Source: Nitrospirota bacterium (GTDB taxonomy: Bacteria; Nitrospinota_A; UBA7883). From it: a stretch of 64,000 nucleotides of DNA. Position numbers and translations under genes: made by a program. Where the stretch lies: positions 1-64,000 of the forward strand of contig JAJRZK010000026.1 of NCBI GenBank assembly GCA_024275315.1. The letters run 5' to 3'. Numbering within the stretch: position 1 is the stretch's first letter; each line of letters begins with the position of its first letter. Of the stretch, positions 24,412 through 33,619 are shown piece by piece. Under the pieces are notes generated by a model. The model had not been told where the DNA came from. It searched no databases and saw nothing but the letters and a program-made list of their open reading frames with translations.

Positions 24412-26984
24412 CGTCAGGTTTTACACACGGCGGCGACACAAGAAAACTGGCGCTGACATCTGGTTTGCCGGAAGACAGGATCATCGATTTTTCCGCCAGC
24501 CTCAATCCGCTCGGGTTTCCGGAATGGCTTCGCACGGTCATAAGCTCGAAGGTGTCCAGCCTGTCAAGGTATCCGGACCCGTCCTGTTCGGAGCTTGGGA
24601 GCGCGGTATCGGCGTGGCTGGGTGTTGATGAGAATATGGTAGTGGCGGGCGCCGGCGCAACGGAGCTGTTGTTCGCCATTGCAAGAGCGGGCGATTATGG
24701 CAAGGCGGTGATACCGGAGCCTGGTTACGTCGATTACCGGAACGCCGCACAAACAGCCGGGCTTAAGACCACGCCTGTACTGATGACTGAGGCGAACAGG
24801 TTTGATCTGGATTTCGCCACGGTCGGTGAGTCTATCGGCGGCAACGACCTGGTCATGACAGGCAACCCAAACAACCCTACCGGAAAGATATTGGACAGTG
24901 ACTCGATACGGGCGCTTGCCGCGCAACATCCCGATACTTTGTTTGTCGTGGATGAATCTTTCGCCGGGTTTGTCGAGGGGTTCGTTTCGCTGACGGCGGA
25001 GACTCCTCCAAACGTGGTTGTAATCATGTCCCTCACGAAACTTTTCGCCATACCCGGGTTGCGGCTGGGTGTCGCTGTAGCAAACGTCGGCCTGGCGGAT
25101 CAATTGCGAAAAGCCTTGCCGCCATGGTCGGTCAACACCCTGGCCCAGGCTGTCGGAGCCAGAGCCGTGGCGGACACCGGATACCAGGAGATGACGATAA
25201 GAAAAGTCAAGCTATGGCGGGAAGATCTGCGATCCAGGCTCCGGTCGATTAACAGCGTGACCGTGTATGAGAGTGCGGCGAATTTTGTTTTGTGCAAGGT
25301 CGATCATCCGAAGACGCACGCCAAAACGCTGGCTTTAAAGCTTCTGGAGAAGGGGATCGCCATACGAGTGTGTGACGATTATAAAGGTCTGGACAACCGT
25401 TTTTTTCGCGTGGCGGTGAGACGGCCGGCGGATAATGAAAAACTGGAGGGAGCGATCCGGGGCGCCCTTGGTGTTTCACCGGGACGAAGAACAGGCCGCG
25501 CCGCGCCAAATCACGCCATCATGATCCAGGGGGTCAGCTCCAACTCCGGAAAGAGCGTTGTAGCCGCCGCTTTTTGCAGGATCATGAAGCAGGACGGATT
25601 CCGGGTGGCTCCGTTCAAGGCCCAGAACATGGCGTTAAATTCATATGTGACCCTGGACGGCAAAGAAATCGGGCGGGCGCAGGCTGTCCAGGCGCAGGCG
25701 TGCGGGCTGGAGCCGGATACGTTGATGAACCCGATACTGCTCAAACCCAACTCCGATATCGGCGCACAGGTGATCGTAATGGGTGAGCCCGCAGGATTGA
25801 TGAACGTAGGCCAATACTCGGCTTTTAAGTCGGAGGCTTTCGAAATAGTCAAAAAAGCCTATGACTCATTGGCGAAAGATTACGACGCGGTGGTCATGGA
25901 GGGCGCCGGAAGCCCTGCCGAGGTAAACCTCAAGAGCGAGGACATAGTCAACATGCGCATGGCCAGACACGCAGGCGCCAAAGCTCTGATTGTGGGCGAT
26001 ATCGACCGGGGTGGGATGTTCGCGTCGTTCATAGGATGTCTGGAGACTATGGCCGAGTGGGAAAGGGATATCGTGGCCGGGTTCCTGATAAACAAGTTTC
26101 GCGGCGAAGCGGGATTGCTCCACAGCGCAATGGATTATACTTTGCGCCAGACCGGCGTCCAGACGCTTGGCGTCATACCCTTCATCCACGATATGGGTTT
26201 GCCGGAAGAGGATATGGCGAAGATCCGCCATGGGCCGGAATCGAAAATGGAGAAGGAATTTGTCAAAATCGCCATCGTTAAATTGCGACATACGTCCAAC
26301 TTCACCGATTTCGATCCGTTGATGATCGAGCCGGATGTTCGGGTTGTCGCCGCCTCCAGGCCGGAGGACCTGGAAGGGGTGGATGCGATCATAATTCCAG
26401 GAAGTAAAAACGTGATTGGTGATCTGGCTCAGCTACGACATGATGGGATCGCCGCCAGGTTGGGAGAAATATCAAGACGGGGCCAGACGGAGATTATCGG
26501 GATATGCGGCGGCTTTCAGGCGATGGGTCTGCGTCTGTTCGATCCTGATGGAGTGGAATCGTTCAATGGTGACTCAGCCGGTCTGGGTCTGCTTTCCATA
26601 GAGACGACATTCGCTCGCGACAAAACCCTCGCAAGGGTGGAGGGAAAGCATCTCGACTCCGGATTGATAGTCAACGGATATGAAATCCATCATGGCAGGA
26701 CAGATTACAAGGAGACGATCCCGCTTATCAAACTGTCAGACGGCAAGATCGCAGGTGTGCGATCCGTGGATGGAAACATATGGGGAACGTATCTTCATGG
26801 ACTTTTCAACGGGGACAGGTTCCGCAGATGGTTTATCGACCGGTTGCGTGTCCGCAAAGGCCTTCATGCGCGAAAATCAGGGCTTACCGGGTATGACCCC
26901 GACCTGGCCCTCGACAGGCTGGCTGATGTGGTCAGGGACGGTGTAGATGTCGAGGGCATATACGCGCTGATGGGGCTTCGGTGA
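24408..26984 (+). CDS. cobD-cobQ: Fused CobD (threonine-phosphate decarboxylase-like) and CobQ (cobyric acid synthase)
   Basis: A single 858-residue frame starts at GTG 24408, overlapping the cobS stop. Residues 1 to about 360 are a class I PLP aminotransferase-fold CobD: ASLNPLGFPEWL, GNPNNPTGKIL and the PLP lysine Lys211 in SLTKLFAIPGLRLG. This half makes aminopropanol phosphate from threonine phosphate. Residues from about 372 are CobQ: P-loop GVSSNSGKS (375-383), PFKAQNMALNSYV, amidotransferase Cys700 in GICGGFQAMG and His797 in TYLHGLFNG. This half amidates the corrin side chains. No stop or frameshift separates them; an internal ATG at 25521 could also give separate CobQ. The two normally are separate proteins. 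Confidence 0.93.
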   Translation: MTSGFTHGGDTRKLALTSGLPEDRIIDFSASLNPLGFPEWLRTVISSKVSSLSRYPDPSCSELGSAVSAWLGVDENMVVAGAGATELLFAIARAGDYGKAVIPEPGYVDYRNAAQTAGLKTTPVLMTEANRFDLDFATVGESIGGNDLVMTGNPNNPTGKILDSDSIRALAAQHPDTLFVVDESFAGFVEGFVSLTAETPPNVVVIMSLTKLFAIPGLRLGVAVANVGLADQLRKALPPWSVNTLAQAVGARAVADTGYQEMTIRKVKLWREDLRSRLRSINSVTVYESAANFVLCKVDHPKTHAKTLALKLLEKGIAIRVCDDYKGLDNRFFRVAVRRPADNEKLEGAIRGALGVSPGRRTGRAAPNHAIMIQGVSSNSGKSVVAAAFCRIMKQDGFRVAPFKAQNMALNSYVTLDGKEIGRAQAVQAQACGLEPDTLMNPILLKPNSDIGAQVIVMGEPAGLMNVGQYSAFKSEAFEIVKKAYDSLAKDYDAVVMEGAGSPAEVNLKSEDIVNMRMARHAGAKALIVGDIDRGGMFASFIGCLETMAEWERDIVAGFLINKFRGEAGLLHSAMDYTLRQTGVQTLGVIPFIHDMGLPEEDMAKIRHGPESKMEKEFVKIAIVKLRHTSNFTDFDPLMIEPDVRVVAASRPEDLEGVDAIIIPGSKNVIGDLAQLRHDGIAARLGEISRRGQTEIIGICGGFQAMGLRLFDPDGVESFNGDSAGLGLLSIETTFARDKTLARVEGKHLDSGLIVNGYEIHHGRTDYKETIPLIKLSDGKIAGVRSVDGNIWGTYLHGLFNGDRFRRWFIDRLRVRKGLHARKSGLTGYDPDLALDRLADVVRDGVDVEGIYALMGLR

Positions 26985-27931
26985 TGAGTGTCGAGTTGCA
27001 AATAATCTCCGCGTTGGCGCTGGATCTGGCGCTGGGCGACCCACGGTGGAGATGGCACCCTGTCAGGATGATAGGACGCCTGGCAGGCGGGATGGAGCCG
27101 ATTGCTCGTGCATTCTTTACAAGCGCCAGGTTGGCCGGGGCGGTAACTGCGCTCGTCACTGTTTGTGTTGTCACGATAGTGTGCTTGGCGATTATTACGG
27201 GATGCGGTTTGATAGATCCGCTGGCAGGGGATTTGGCGGGTGTGTTTATTTTGTACGCTTCATTGTCTGCCCGGGGCCTGGCGGATCACGCGCGTGATGT
27301 GTATCGTTTTCTTTTGCGGGGAGATATCGCTGTGGCAAGACAGCGGGCCGGAAGGATGGTTGGGAGAGATACGGCCAGGCTCGATGAATCCGGAATCGTC
27401 CGCGCTACCGCTGAGAGTGTCGCTGAAAACACATCGGACGGGGTTGTGGCGCCGCTGTTCTTCGCCGCTGTGTTCGGCCCGGCAGGTGCGATGGTTTATA
27501 AAGCTGTCAACACGATGGATTCGATGTTCGGTTATAAAAACGACAGGTACACGGACTTTGGCCGGGTGGCGGCGAAACTCGATGACCTGGCTAATTTTGT
27601 TCCGGCAAGGATTACGGCATTTTCTGTTTTTGTCGCGGCGGTCTTGTTGTCGTTACGCTTTTCCGATTCCATCCGGATATCCATCCGCGATGGACACAAA
27701 CACCCAAGCCCCAACTCCGGGTGGCCTGAAGCCGCTTTCGCCGGGGCGATGGGTGTCCGGTTCGGTGGCCCAAGCGAATACGGGGGGGAAATGTGTGAAA
27801 AACCCTTTATCGGTGAAAACGCCCAGGCAATATCAAGGGAGCATATAAACACCGCAATAAAGCTGATGTATCTTTCTTCTGTTGTGTCGGCTCTCCTGTT
27901 TGCTGGTGCAAGGGCGTTGGCAAACACATGA
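26984..27931 (+). CDS. cbiB: Adenosylcobinamide-phosphate synthase
   Basis: The protein has about 315 residues with the CbiB signatures LDLALGDPRWRWHPVRMIGR, ATAESVAENTSDGVVAPLFF, AVNTMDSMFGYKN and GWPEAAFAGAMGVRFGG, and several membrane helices. It attaches aminopropanol (phosphate) to adenosylcobyric acid, giving cobinamide (phosphate). ATG 26984 overlaps the upstream TGA; a GTG three bases earlier is an equal frame alternative. It is the last gene of the riboswitch operon, and the product of the preceding CobD half is its substrate. Confidence 0.95.
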   Translation: MSVELQIISALALDLALGDPRWRWHPVRMIGRLAGGMEPIARAFFTSARLAGAVTALVTVCVVTIVCLAIITGCGLIDPLAGDLAGVFILYASLSARGLADHARDVYRFLLRGDIAVARQRAGRMVGRDTARLDESGIVRATAESVAENTSDGVVAPLFFAAVFGPAGAMVYKAVNTMDSMFGYKNDRYTDFGRVAAKLDDLANFVPARITAFSVFVAAVLLSLRFSDSIRISIRDGHKHPSPNSGWPEAAFAGAMGVRFGGPSEYGGEMCEKPFIGENAQAISREHINTAIKLMYLSSVVSALLFAGARALANT

Positions 27932-28061
27932 GCGGGCCGGCGCGCGGGGTTTGTGTTATATTCTATATAGGCGAATCGGCCGGGAGGTTTGTTATATACC
28001 TGATATATGATAACTTGGTAAGTGGATTGATGATTTATCAAGGTTTTTTTCACAGTTTGTC

Positions 28062-28508
28062 ATGGCTGGAAAATCCGAATCACTAAGGCAGTTGGAGATT
28101 CTGATCGGAGCCCGGTTTTTAAGGCAGTCCGATTTGGACACGATGGATATCCAGAGGCCAGACGTCTCTGATCTGGACAGGGCTGAAGCCGTGTCGAAAC
28201 TGCTGGACGAGCTTATGGAGAGCAAGGAGACCTCCACGATCATAAACGATCATAACGCGGGAAAAGAATCTTTGCTTAAAGTATTGCACAACCTTGAAGC
28301 GCAGGGAGCGGCGTATTGGATCAAGGGGTCTTATGTTCCGGTGGCGGCGCTGGTGGATACTTATACCCTTGATTATTGCCTTACCATCAACAAACTAAAG
28401 GCGTTCAACATACTGGTGATAAACCAGGTGCTGGGATATTTCGATGGCATTACAAAACAGCTTGTTCTGCCTGATGATATTTCGAAAATCACCAGACACA
28501 AACCCTAG
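28062..28508 (+). CDS. Hypothetical protein
   Basis: The 148-residue soluble protein starts MAGKSESLRQLEILIGARFL. It has no signal peptide and no membrane segment that I can see. The central part is helical and charged; the C-terminal part (TYTLDYCLTINKLKAFNILV) is more hydrophobic. I do not recognise a family. It lies 130 bases after cbiB on the same strand, with no sign of being part of the B12 pathway, and its 3' end faces the convergent secreted-protein gene. Confidence 0.6.
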   Translation: MAGKSESLRQLEILIGARFLRQSDLDTMDIQRPDVSDLDRAEAVSKLLDELMESKETSTIINDHNAGKESLLKVLHNLEAQGAAYWIKGSYVPVAALVDTYTLDYCLTINKLKAFNILVINQVLGYFDGITKQLVLPDDISKITRHKP

Positions 28509-28559
28509 AAATCCACGCTCGCGGCTCGGTAGAAAAGCGGTTTTGGTCTTATTGAATCA

Positions 28560-29507
28560 TTAAAACGACACCTGATAGCCGAAAAGCATCCCATCAAAGT
28601 TGTCCACTTCGAAGCTGAAATTGTGATGGCCCATTGGAACCAGGTATCTTATCCGAAAATCATTGAAATTCTCGTAAAACACCTGTGCGTATCCAAGCAA
28701 ATCCAGCGTGGCGCCCAGCTTGTTTTCCGATGACAGCCAGAGATTTACACCTGCCACGCGCCTTTGTCCGGCTGTCTCGTCGCCGCCTGGCTTGAACATC
28801 TGCGTTGACAGTTGGCCGGACTGGTCCTGATATACCGTAAACAGGCTGGTAAACGGTCTGATCAGGTCTCTGAGTTTTTTTATGGGATCCAGCAAAAGGG
28901 CAGCGCTGCTTAGCGCCCTGAACGACTCTTTGCGGACAAGCTCTTCTTCTTCCCTGCGGTAATTAACATCCTCGCCGACGCTTTTATCCTGAAAATCGTT
29001 TGTGTTCGCAAGTAAAGCAAGGCGCGAAGTGGCCGTAGAAGCGTTAATGTTCTGTGGATAGAAAAAACTGTGGTCAAGCTCGCATTTTTTGCTGTCCTCC
29101 GACGAGGTCCGCGTTTGACGCTCGGCAAGCAGGCTCCCGGTCGAAGACATTGCCCTGGTGTCATTTCCGTTTTTTTTATCAACGAGGCATTCCGCCGAAG
29201 AATTTTTTACATTGTCGGTCGCCCAATCATAAGTGGTTTTTTCATCTTTCATACCGTCCCTGTCGATAGTTTCCAGGTAATCAGGAACTTTATCTTCAGT
29301 TACGCTCAGCCATCCAGGGGGGTGCGCATGATTTATAACAACGAGGGGCGAACCGCTATCCACCATGGGAGAGTTTGCGATGGCCGGCGTGTCCATTGCT
29401 GGAAAAAGCGCCAGAGACATCGCAACAAACATATAGAGCCACGGTTTATATCGCGCAGGTTGTCCACCCGGGAAAACATGACGTTCATTACAGCCTCTGG
29501 TGTACAT
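28560..29507 (-). CDS. Secreted protein of unknown function, possibly outer-membrane associated
   Basis: The 315-residue protein has a hydrophobic export segment (about residues 24-45, ending in MDTPAIANS) after a basic N-terminus; the exact start is uncertain. The middle is polar and low in recognisable structure. The C-terminal third contains alternating patterns (GVNLWLSSENKLGATLDLLG and HHNFSFEVDNFDGMLFGYQV) that look like beta strands, and the last residue is Phe, as in many outer-membrane beta-barrel proteins. I do not recognise a family. Confidence 0.55.
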   Translation of the reverse strand: MYTRGCNERHVFPGGQPARYKPWLYMFVAMSLALFPAMDTPAIANSPMVDSGSPLVVINHAHPPGWLSVTEDKVPDYLETIDRDGMKDEKTTYDWATDNVKNSSAECLVDKKNGNDTRAMSSTGSLLAERQTRTSSEDSKKCELDHSFFYPQNINASTATSRLALLANTNDFQDKSVGEDVNYRREEEELVRKESFRALSSAALLLDPIKKLRDLIRPFTSLFTVYQDQSGQLSTQMFKPGGDETAGQRRVAGVNLWLSSENKLGATLDLLGYAQVFYENFNDFRIRYLVPMGHHNFSFEVDNFDGMLFGYQVSF

Positions 29508-29860
29508 AGTCTATAACTATCAATAAGTTGAAAGATTTACAGATTTTCCATTTGTTTACATTTGGTGCATTTTTCACGCCATTTGGTGGGGTTAATATTA
29601 ACAACCAGTTATGGGGAGGGATAATGCGATACAAGACAAATATGACTGATATGCTCATAAAATTGTATATACAGCTCCATATACATAGCCTTGCAAAAGC
29701 TCTTTTAGCAAGGCTGATGCGCGCCTTCCAACCCGATACCGTCCGTGTTGGAGCGGGATTTCGATATAAGTCGGAAATCAGGCAGGGCAAAAGAGTATAA
29801 TGAACAAACCTTTTTTCGCCAGCAAGTGAAATTAAATTAAAAGCACGAGGTGGAACTATC
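29508..29860. other. AT-rich intergenic stretch with a long palindrome
   Basis: I see no gene here. The stretch separates divergent genes, the secreted-protein gene to the left and the GGDEF-EAL gene to the right, and must hold both promoters. The notable structure is a hairpin at 29687-29715: AGCCTTGC pairs with GCAAGGCT, and AAAA with TTTT inside it. No T-run follows, so it does not look like a terminator. Confidence 0.5.
29687..29715. repeat. Long hairpin / palindrome upstream of the GGDEF-EAL gene
   Basis: AGCCTTGCAAAA (29687-29698) pairs with TTTTAGCAAGGCT (29703-29715), with one bulged A and a four-base loop. It lies about 150 bases upstream of the GGDEF-EAL start. Function is unknown; an operator or a structured 5' leader would both fit. 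Confidence 0.6.
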
Positions 29861-31705
29861 ATGATTAACAGCGGCGATGACGAGTTTTTTTCCATAAAGG
29901 AGAAGCTCGACGAGTTCCGGAGGCTTGCGGGTTCTGAAAGCGCCCCGGTCCCGTTCCGTGTTCAGTTGCAAATGATCCTGGACCAGCTCGAAGAGTGGTT
30001 TGGGGTAATCGGATCCATCAAAGAATACGCCGCGGTTCTTACTGAATCTGTCCATGAGCCACTGATGATTTTGGATCGGGACGGGACTGTTCTGGAATGG
30101 AACCCCGCCGCCAGGTTGAAAATCGGATACACTCCGGAAGAGGTGATGGGATCAAGCTGGTCATCTGTTCTGGTGTCCCCATCAGACAAGGTGAAGCTGG
30201 ACGGGGAATTGATGCGTCTTCAGGAACAAGAGCAAAGCCATCCGGCCACCCGTACGCTTGATATGCGTGTAATTACAAAATCAGGCTCGCGACTGCCGGT
30301 TTCGCTCAAGCTCGCTTCGTTTGGCCGGAACGAGAAGTGGCATGCGGTGGCGGCGCTTGAGGATAAGAGCGACAAGGAACTGGCGCAGGCGTTGCTTCAG
30401 CGTCAGCCGCAGAATGATCCACTCACGGGACTGCCCGACAAGGAGCATTTCAAGAGCCGCATAGGTGAAGCGATCTCCCGCGCCCGACGAAGCGGGGAAA
30501 AGGTGGCTGTGTTGTTTGTAGGGATGGATAATTTTAATGACATCAACAACCGTTTCGGTCACATAGCGGGCGACCGCCTGCTTGAGGAAATCGCCAAGCG
30601 ACTCAGCAAAAGTCTGCGCGAGGTGGATACAGTTTCCCGTTTTGGCGGGGACGAGTTCACCGTAGTTCTGGAAAATGTCAAGGAGGAGCAGGGAGCGGTC
30701 GTAGCCGTGGGCAAGATCATGGATGCGCTTGCAAAACCTTATCACGACGACCAGATGGAGCAGGTTGTCACCGCCAGTGTCGGGATCACTTTTTATCCCA
30801 CCGATGGCGATAACGCCGATATTCTGATAAAAAACGCGGATATCGCCATGCACAGAGCCAAAGAGCTTGGCAAAAACCAGTGCCAGATATTCACGCCATC
30901 TTTAAACGAAAAGGTCAAACGCCGCCTGGATCTTGAACTGCTTCTTAAAAAAGCCATTTCCCGAAATGAATTCGTCGTCCATTACCAGCCCAAAGTGGTC
31001 ATTGGAAGTGGATGGATAATCGGTATGGAGGCGCTGGTTCGATGGGTTGGGCCAAAAGGGAATTTGATTTCTCCTGGTGAGTTTATCCCGCTGGCGGAGG
31101 AGACAGGGATGATTGTCCCCCTGGGTCAGCTGGTATTGCGCGAAGCGTGCAGGCAGACGAAAATCTGGCATGAACTCGGATATGACCACCTGGTGGTGTC
31201 TGTGAACCTGGCGGCGCGCCAGATAGATCATGATGGCATGGTCGATACTGTCAAATCGGCGCTTGAAGACGCCGGTCTTCGCCCGGGATCCCTGTGCCTG
31301 GAGGTTACCGAAAGCACAATGATGAACAATATGGAAAAAGCGCTGAAAACCCTGAATGAGCTCAGGAAGATGGGCGCCAAGATTTCCCTGGATGATTTTG
31401 GGACAGGCTACTCTTCACTGGGATACTTGACCATGTTTCCGCTGGACGAGCTGAAAATCGATCGATCTTTTGTGTTGAACGTTCCATCCGGAATTGATGA
31501 CTCCACTATTACAAACACCATCATTTCCATGGCGAACGCTCTTAATCTCAATGTAATCGCCGAAGGTGTGGAGCGGAACGACCAGCTCGATTTCCTGCGT
31601 GAAAGCGGATGTGGTGAAATACAGGGGTTCTTGTTCAGCCCACCCCTGCCCGCAGATGAGTTTGAAAAAATGATTAAAGCGCAGGGGCATAAAGTAAAAA
31701 CGTGA
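29861..31705 (+). CDS. PAS-GGDEF-EAL protein (c-di-GMP synthesis/breakdown)
   Basis: The 614-residue protein has a PAS domain (about 55-170, MILDRDGTVLEWNPAARLKI), a GGDEF domain (about 190-350, with intact RFGGDEFTVV near 260) and an EAL domain (about 360-605, with GMEALVRW near 388, DDFGTGYSSLGYL and DELKIDRSFV). Both catalytic domains keep their signature residues, so it may make and degrade cyclic di-GMP, with direction set by a PAS signal. No membrane segment is seen, so it is cytoplasmic. The window also encodes HD-GYP and PilZ proteins that would act on or respond to the same messenger. Confidence 0.95.
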   Translation: MINSGDDEFFSIKEKLDEFRRLAGSESAPVPFRVQLQMILDQLEEWFGVIGSIKEYAAVLTESVHEPLMILDRDGTVLEWNPAARLKIGYTPEEVMGSSWSSVLVSPSDKVKLDGELMRLQEQEQSHPATRTLDMRVITKSGSRLPVSLKLASFGRNEKWHAVAALEDKSDKELAQALLQRQPQNDPLTGLPDKEHFKSRIGEAISRARRSGEKVAVLFVGMDNFNDINNRFGHIAGDRLLEEIAKRLSKSLREVDTVSRFGGDEFTVVLENVKEEQGAVVAVGKIMDALAKPYHDDQMEQVVTASVGITFYPTDGDNADILIKNADIAMHRAKELGKNQCQIFTPSLNEKVKRRLDLELLLKKAISRNEFVVHYQPKVVIGSGWIIGMEALVRWVGPKGNLISPGEFIPLAEETGMIVPLGQLVLREACRQTKIWHELGYDHLVVSVNLAARQIDHDGMVDTVKSALEDAGLRPGSLCLEVTESTMMNNMEKALKTLNELRKMGAKISLDDFGTGYSSLGYLTMFPLDELKIDRSFVLNVPSGIDDSTITNTIISMANALNLNVIAEGVERNDQLDFLRESGCGEIQGFLFSPPLPADEFEKMIKAQGHKVKT

Positions 31706-31735
31706 TTTGCCCTGCTGTTGACGCGTGTGAAGGGG

Positions 31736-32629
31736 TTAAAAAGAGCCGGAGAAAAAAATTTTGATTCTGGCGCGCCTTATCTTTTTCCTGATTTCAGGGA
31801 TCAACGCCGCTGTCTGTTTTTCCCCAAGGTCCATGCAATCGGTGGCGGCCCCGAAATCCCACCAGTGAATGTTGCACGTGTCGGGCTGGATTAGAATATC
31901 GGCGTATTTGAGTTGCAGATCGGACAGAGCCTTTCTCGAGGAGGTGTTGGATCGCAAGACAACATCAAGCCCGTTGGTGACTTCACCCTGGTTGTACTCC
32001 TGCTGGATATTGGAGGCGATCACAAATCCTGCGCCCATTTCCCGGAGCTGGTCTATATGATTCGGAGCCGCCCACCCTCCGTCCACCAGCGCCTTGCCCT
32101 TGTATTCGAAAGGAGGATACAGCCCCGGCAACGAGCAGGAGGCCACCACGGCGTCCAGGATCGACCCTTCGGTAAAATAATATTCCGTGTAATCCGTAAT
32201 ATCTGTCGCGGCGCATGAAAAGGGGATTTTGCATTCTGAAAAATCCACATCGGGAACAAGCTGGCTGATGCTGTCTCTCAATCCTTCGGAAGTGAGGTAT
32301 GACAATTTGGCGAGAGAAATGCCATAGTAAATGGACATTTTTACGCTGTCGGCGATCTTGTTAAAAACGGAGCGTCTCTCCTCCTGTTCCTCGTTGATAA
32401 CGTAGTTTATCGGGATTATGGGTTCCCCGGTGTTTTCCAGGAATTTTGTGATCCGCCCGGATATGTTATCGGCGTCGGGATTGAGGGCGTACATGGCTCC
32501 AATCAGGGCCCCGATACTGCATCCGGATATCATGTCTATCCGTATGCCGCCAAGTTCAAGCTGTTTTATCACACCCAGGTGCATCAAGCCTTTGGCCGCT
32601 CCACCACTTAAACTCAGCCCGATTTTCAT
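31736..32629 (-). CDS. Patatin-like phospholipase / acylhydrolase
   Basis: The 297-residue protein opens MKIGLSLSGGAAKGLMHLGV with the glycine-rich oxyanion loop. The nucleophile Ser38 lies in GCSIGA (GXSXG) and the dyad Asp183 in VDGGWAAPN, both typical for RssA-type bacterial patatins. These hydrolyse acyl esters of phospholipids or related lipids. No signal peptide is seen. The gene is convergent with the GGDEF-EAL gene, and a weak GC-rich stem lies between them. Confidence 0.92.
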   Translation of the reverse strand: MKIGLSLSGGAAKGLMHLGVIKQLELGGIRIDMISGCSIGALIGAMYALNPDADNISGRITKFLENTGEPIIPINYVINEEQEERRSVFNKIADSVKMSIYYGISLAKLSYLTSEGLRDSISQLVPDVDFSECKIPFSCAATDITDYTEYYFTEGSILDAVVASCSLPGLYPPFEYKGKALVDGGWAAPNHIDQLREMGAGFVIASNIQQEYNQGEVTNGLDVVLRSNTSSRKALSDLQLKYADILIQPDTCNIHWWDFGAATDCMDLGEKQTAALIPEIRKKIRRARIKIFFSGSF

Positions 32630-32813
32630 ATGCCGTTCCTGTTTGACAATATTGCGTCCCGGCGGTTATGGTCCCGGAGTGGGGCCCATCGGGTTAATGC
32701 TGTCAGAGTCGCCATCGTCTGTCAACATCAACACTGATTATAGCGCACCCCTTTGGCCATGCCGGTTGCAAGGTTACGGCTTGTGGAGAGGAAGGAAAAA
32801 AGAGGTGAAAGTG

Positions 32814-33269
32814 TCAGGCGGTGTATCCGGCTTTATACTCGTTGACCAGGCCGATCACCAGCTCCAGCGCGTCCGAGAGAATGGCCTTGAGCTGTTCATC
32901 GTCTATCTTGCCGATTCTGCGCGCCAGATCATCCTTGCGATCAACCAGGCCGGAAACCAGGGAAGATAACCTGTCCAAAGGTATGTCCTTGTTCGACAAA
33001 GCGTTTCGGAACATATCCAGGTCCGTCAACAGGTTTTCAACCCCGTCCACCGCGTTTATCGGGGACAGATACTCAGACCCTGTGATGGGAGGCGGAATGA
33101 ATGGAACACCGGCCCCGGGTAGCATGCCCTGGGCTGGTATTACGTTTTTCCGCCCGGCGCCCGACACCAGCCCGTCCAGCAACTTGCCGAAAGAATAATC
33201 CGCCACGTTCTTAGAAGCGGCAGGCTTGGGTATGGAGCCTTTTGTTGGGTCGATGCCGTCTATCTTCAT
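32814..33269 (-). CDS. Hypothetical protein
   Basis: The 151-residue protein begins MKIDGIDPTKGSIPKPAASK. The N-terminal half is proline and glycine rich, and the C-terminal half is helical and charged (FRNALSNKDIPLDRLSSLVS). I do not recognise a family. The opening resembles small flagellar-operon or chaperone-like proteins, but that is impression only. It is transcribed toward the patatin gene with a 184-base gap in which I see nothing. Confidence 0.55.
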   Translation of the reverse strand: MKIDGIDPTKGSIPKPAASKNVADYSFGKLLDGLVSGAGRKNVIPAQGMLPGAGVPFIPPPITGSEYLSPINAVDGVENLLTDLDMFRNALSNKDIPLDRLSSLVSGLVDRKDDLARRIGKIDDEQLKAILSDALELVIGLVNEYKAGYTA

Positions 33270-33619
33270 GTCTTACACCTTGATCAGATTATATCATACG
33301 TTTCGGCCAAAACTCCTGAAAGCTTTATATTAATATCGCAGGACTATGATAAAAACCATGAAACGGCAATTTATCAACCCGAGCCAAAGTTACAAATCGA
33401 AACGTTGTTACCAGGATGGACGGCCAAATGTGAGGTTACCTATGATACACCGGTTAAACGTCCAAAAATCAATGCTTTTAGAAACCGGGATTGTGAGGAA
33501 TGGGTACGGCTTTTGCCTTATAAACGGATTGTCAGGCGTATGATTTTGAACGGCGCCATTTATAAAAATCCGAACCTGTTGTCGCAAAACAATGGCTGAA
33601 GCTATGAGGATGATTACTT
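33270..33619. other. Intergenic stretch with one doubtful small frame
   Basis: Between the divergent hypothetical gene and the MtrH-like gene, one frame stays open from before 33290 to a stop at 33597-33599. Its last part reads INAFRNRDCEEWVRLLPYKR and then IVRRMILNGAIYKN, which looks protein-like. However, it has no ATG start near its beginning (only TTG at 33405) and no ribosome binding site. It may be the 3' remnant of a lost gene. I list it here rather than as a gene. Confidence 0.35.

Noticed and set aside
20881..27931. Complete de novo B12 pathway in the operon
   Set aside because: Only late steps (adenosylation to nucleotide loop assembly) are encoded here; no ring-building cbi or cob methyltransferase genes are present in the window.
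31680..31715. Terminator between the GGDEF-EAL and patatin genes
   Set aside because: A GCAGGG...CCCTGC stem with a bulge can be drawn, but the loop is long and no T-run follows on either strand.
33405..33599. 64-residue frame with a TTG start upstream of the MtrH gene
   Set aside because: Protein-like ending, but no good start codon or ribosome binding site; noted within the intergenic entry as a possible remnant.
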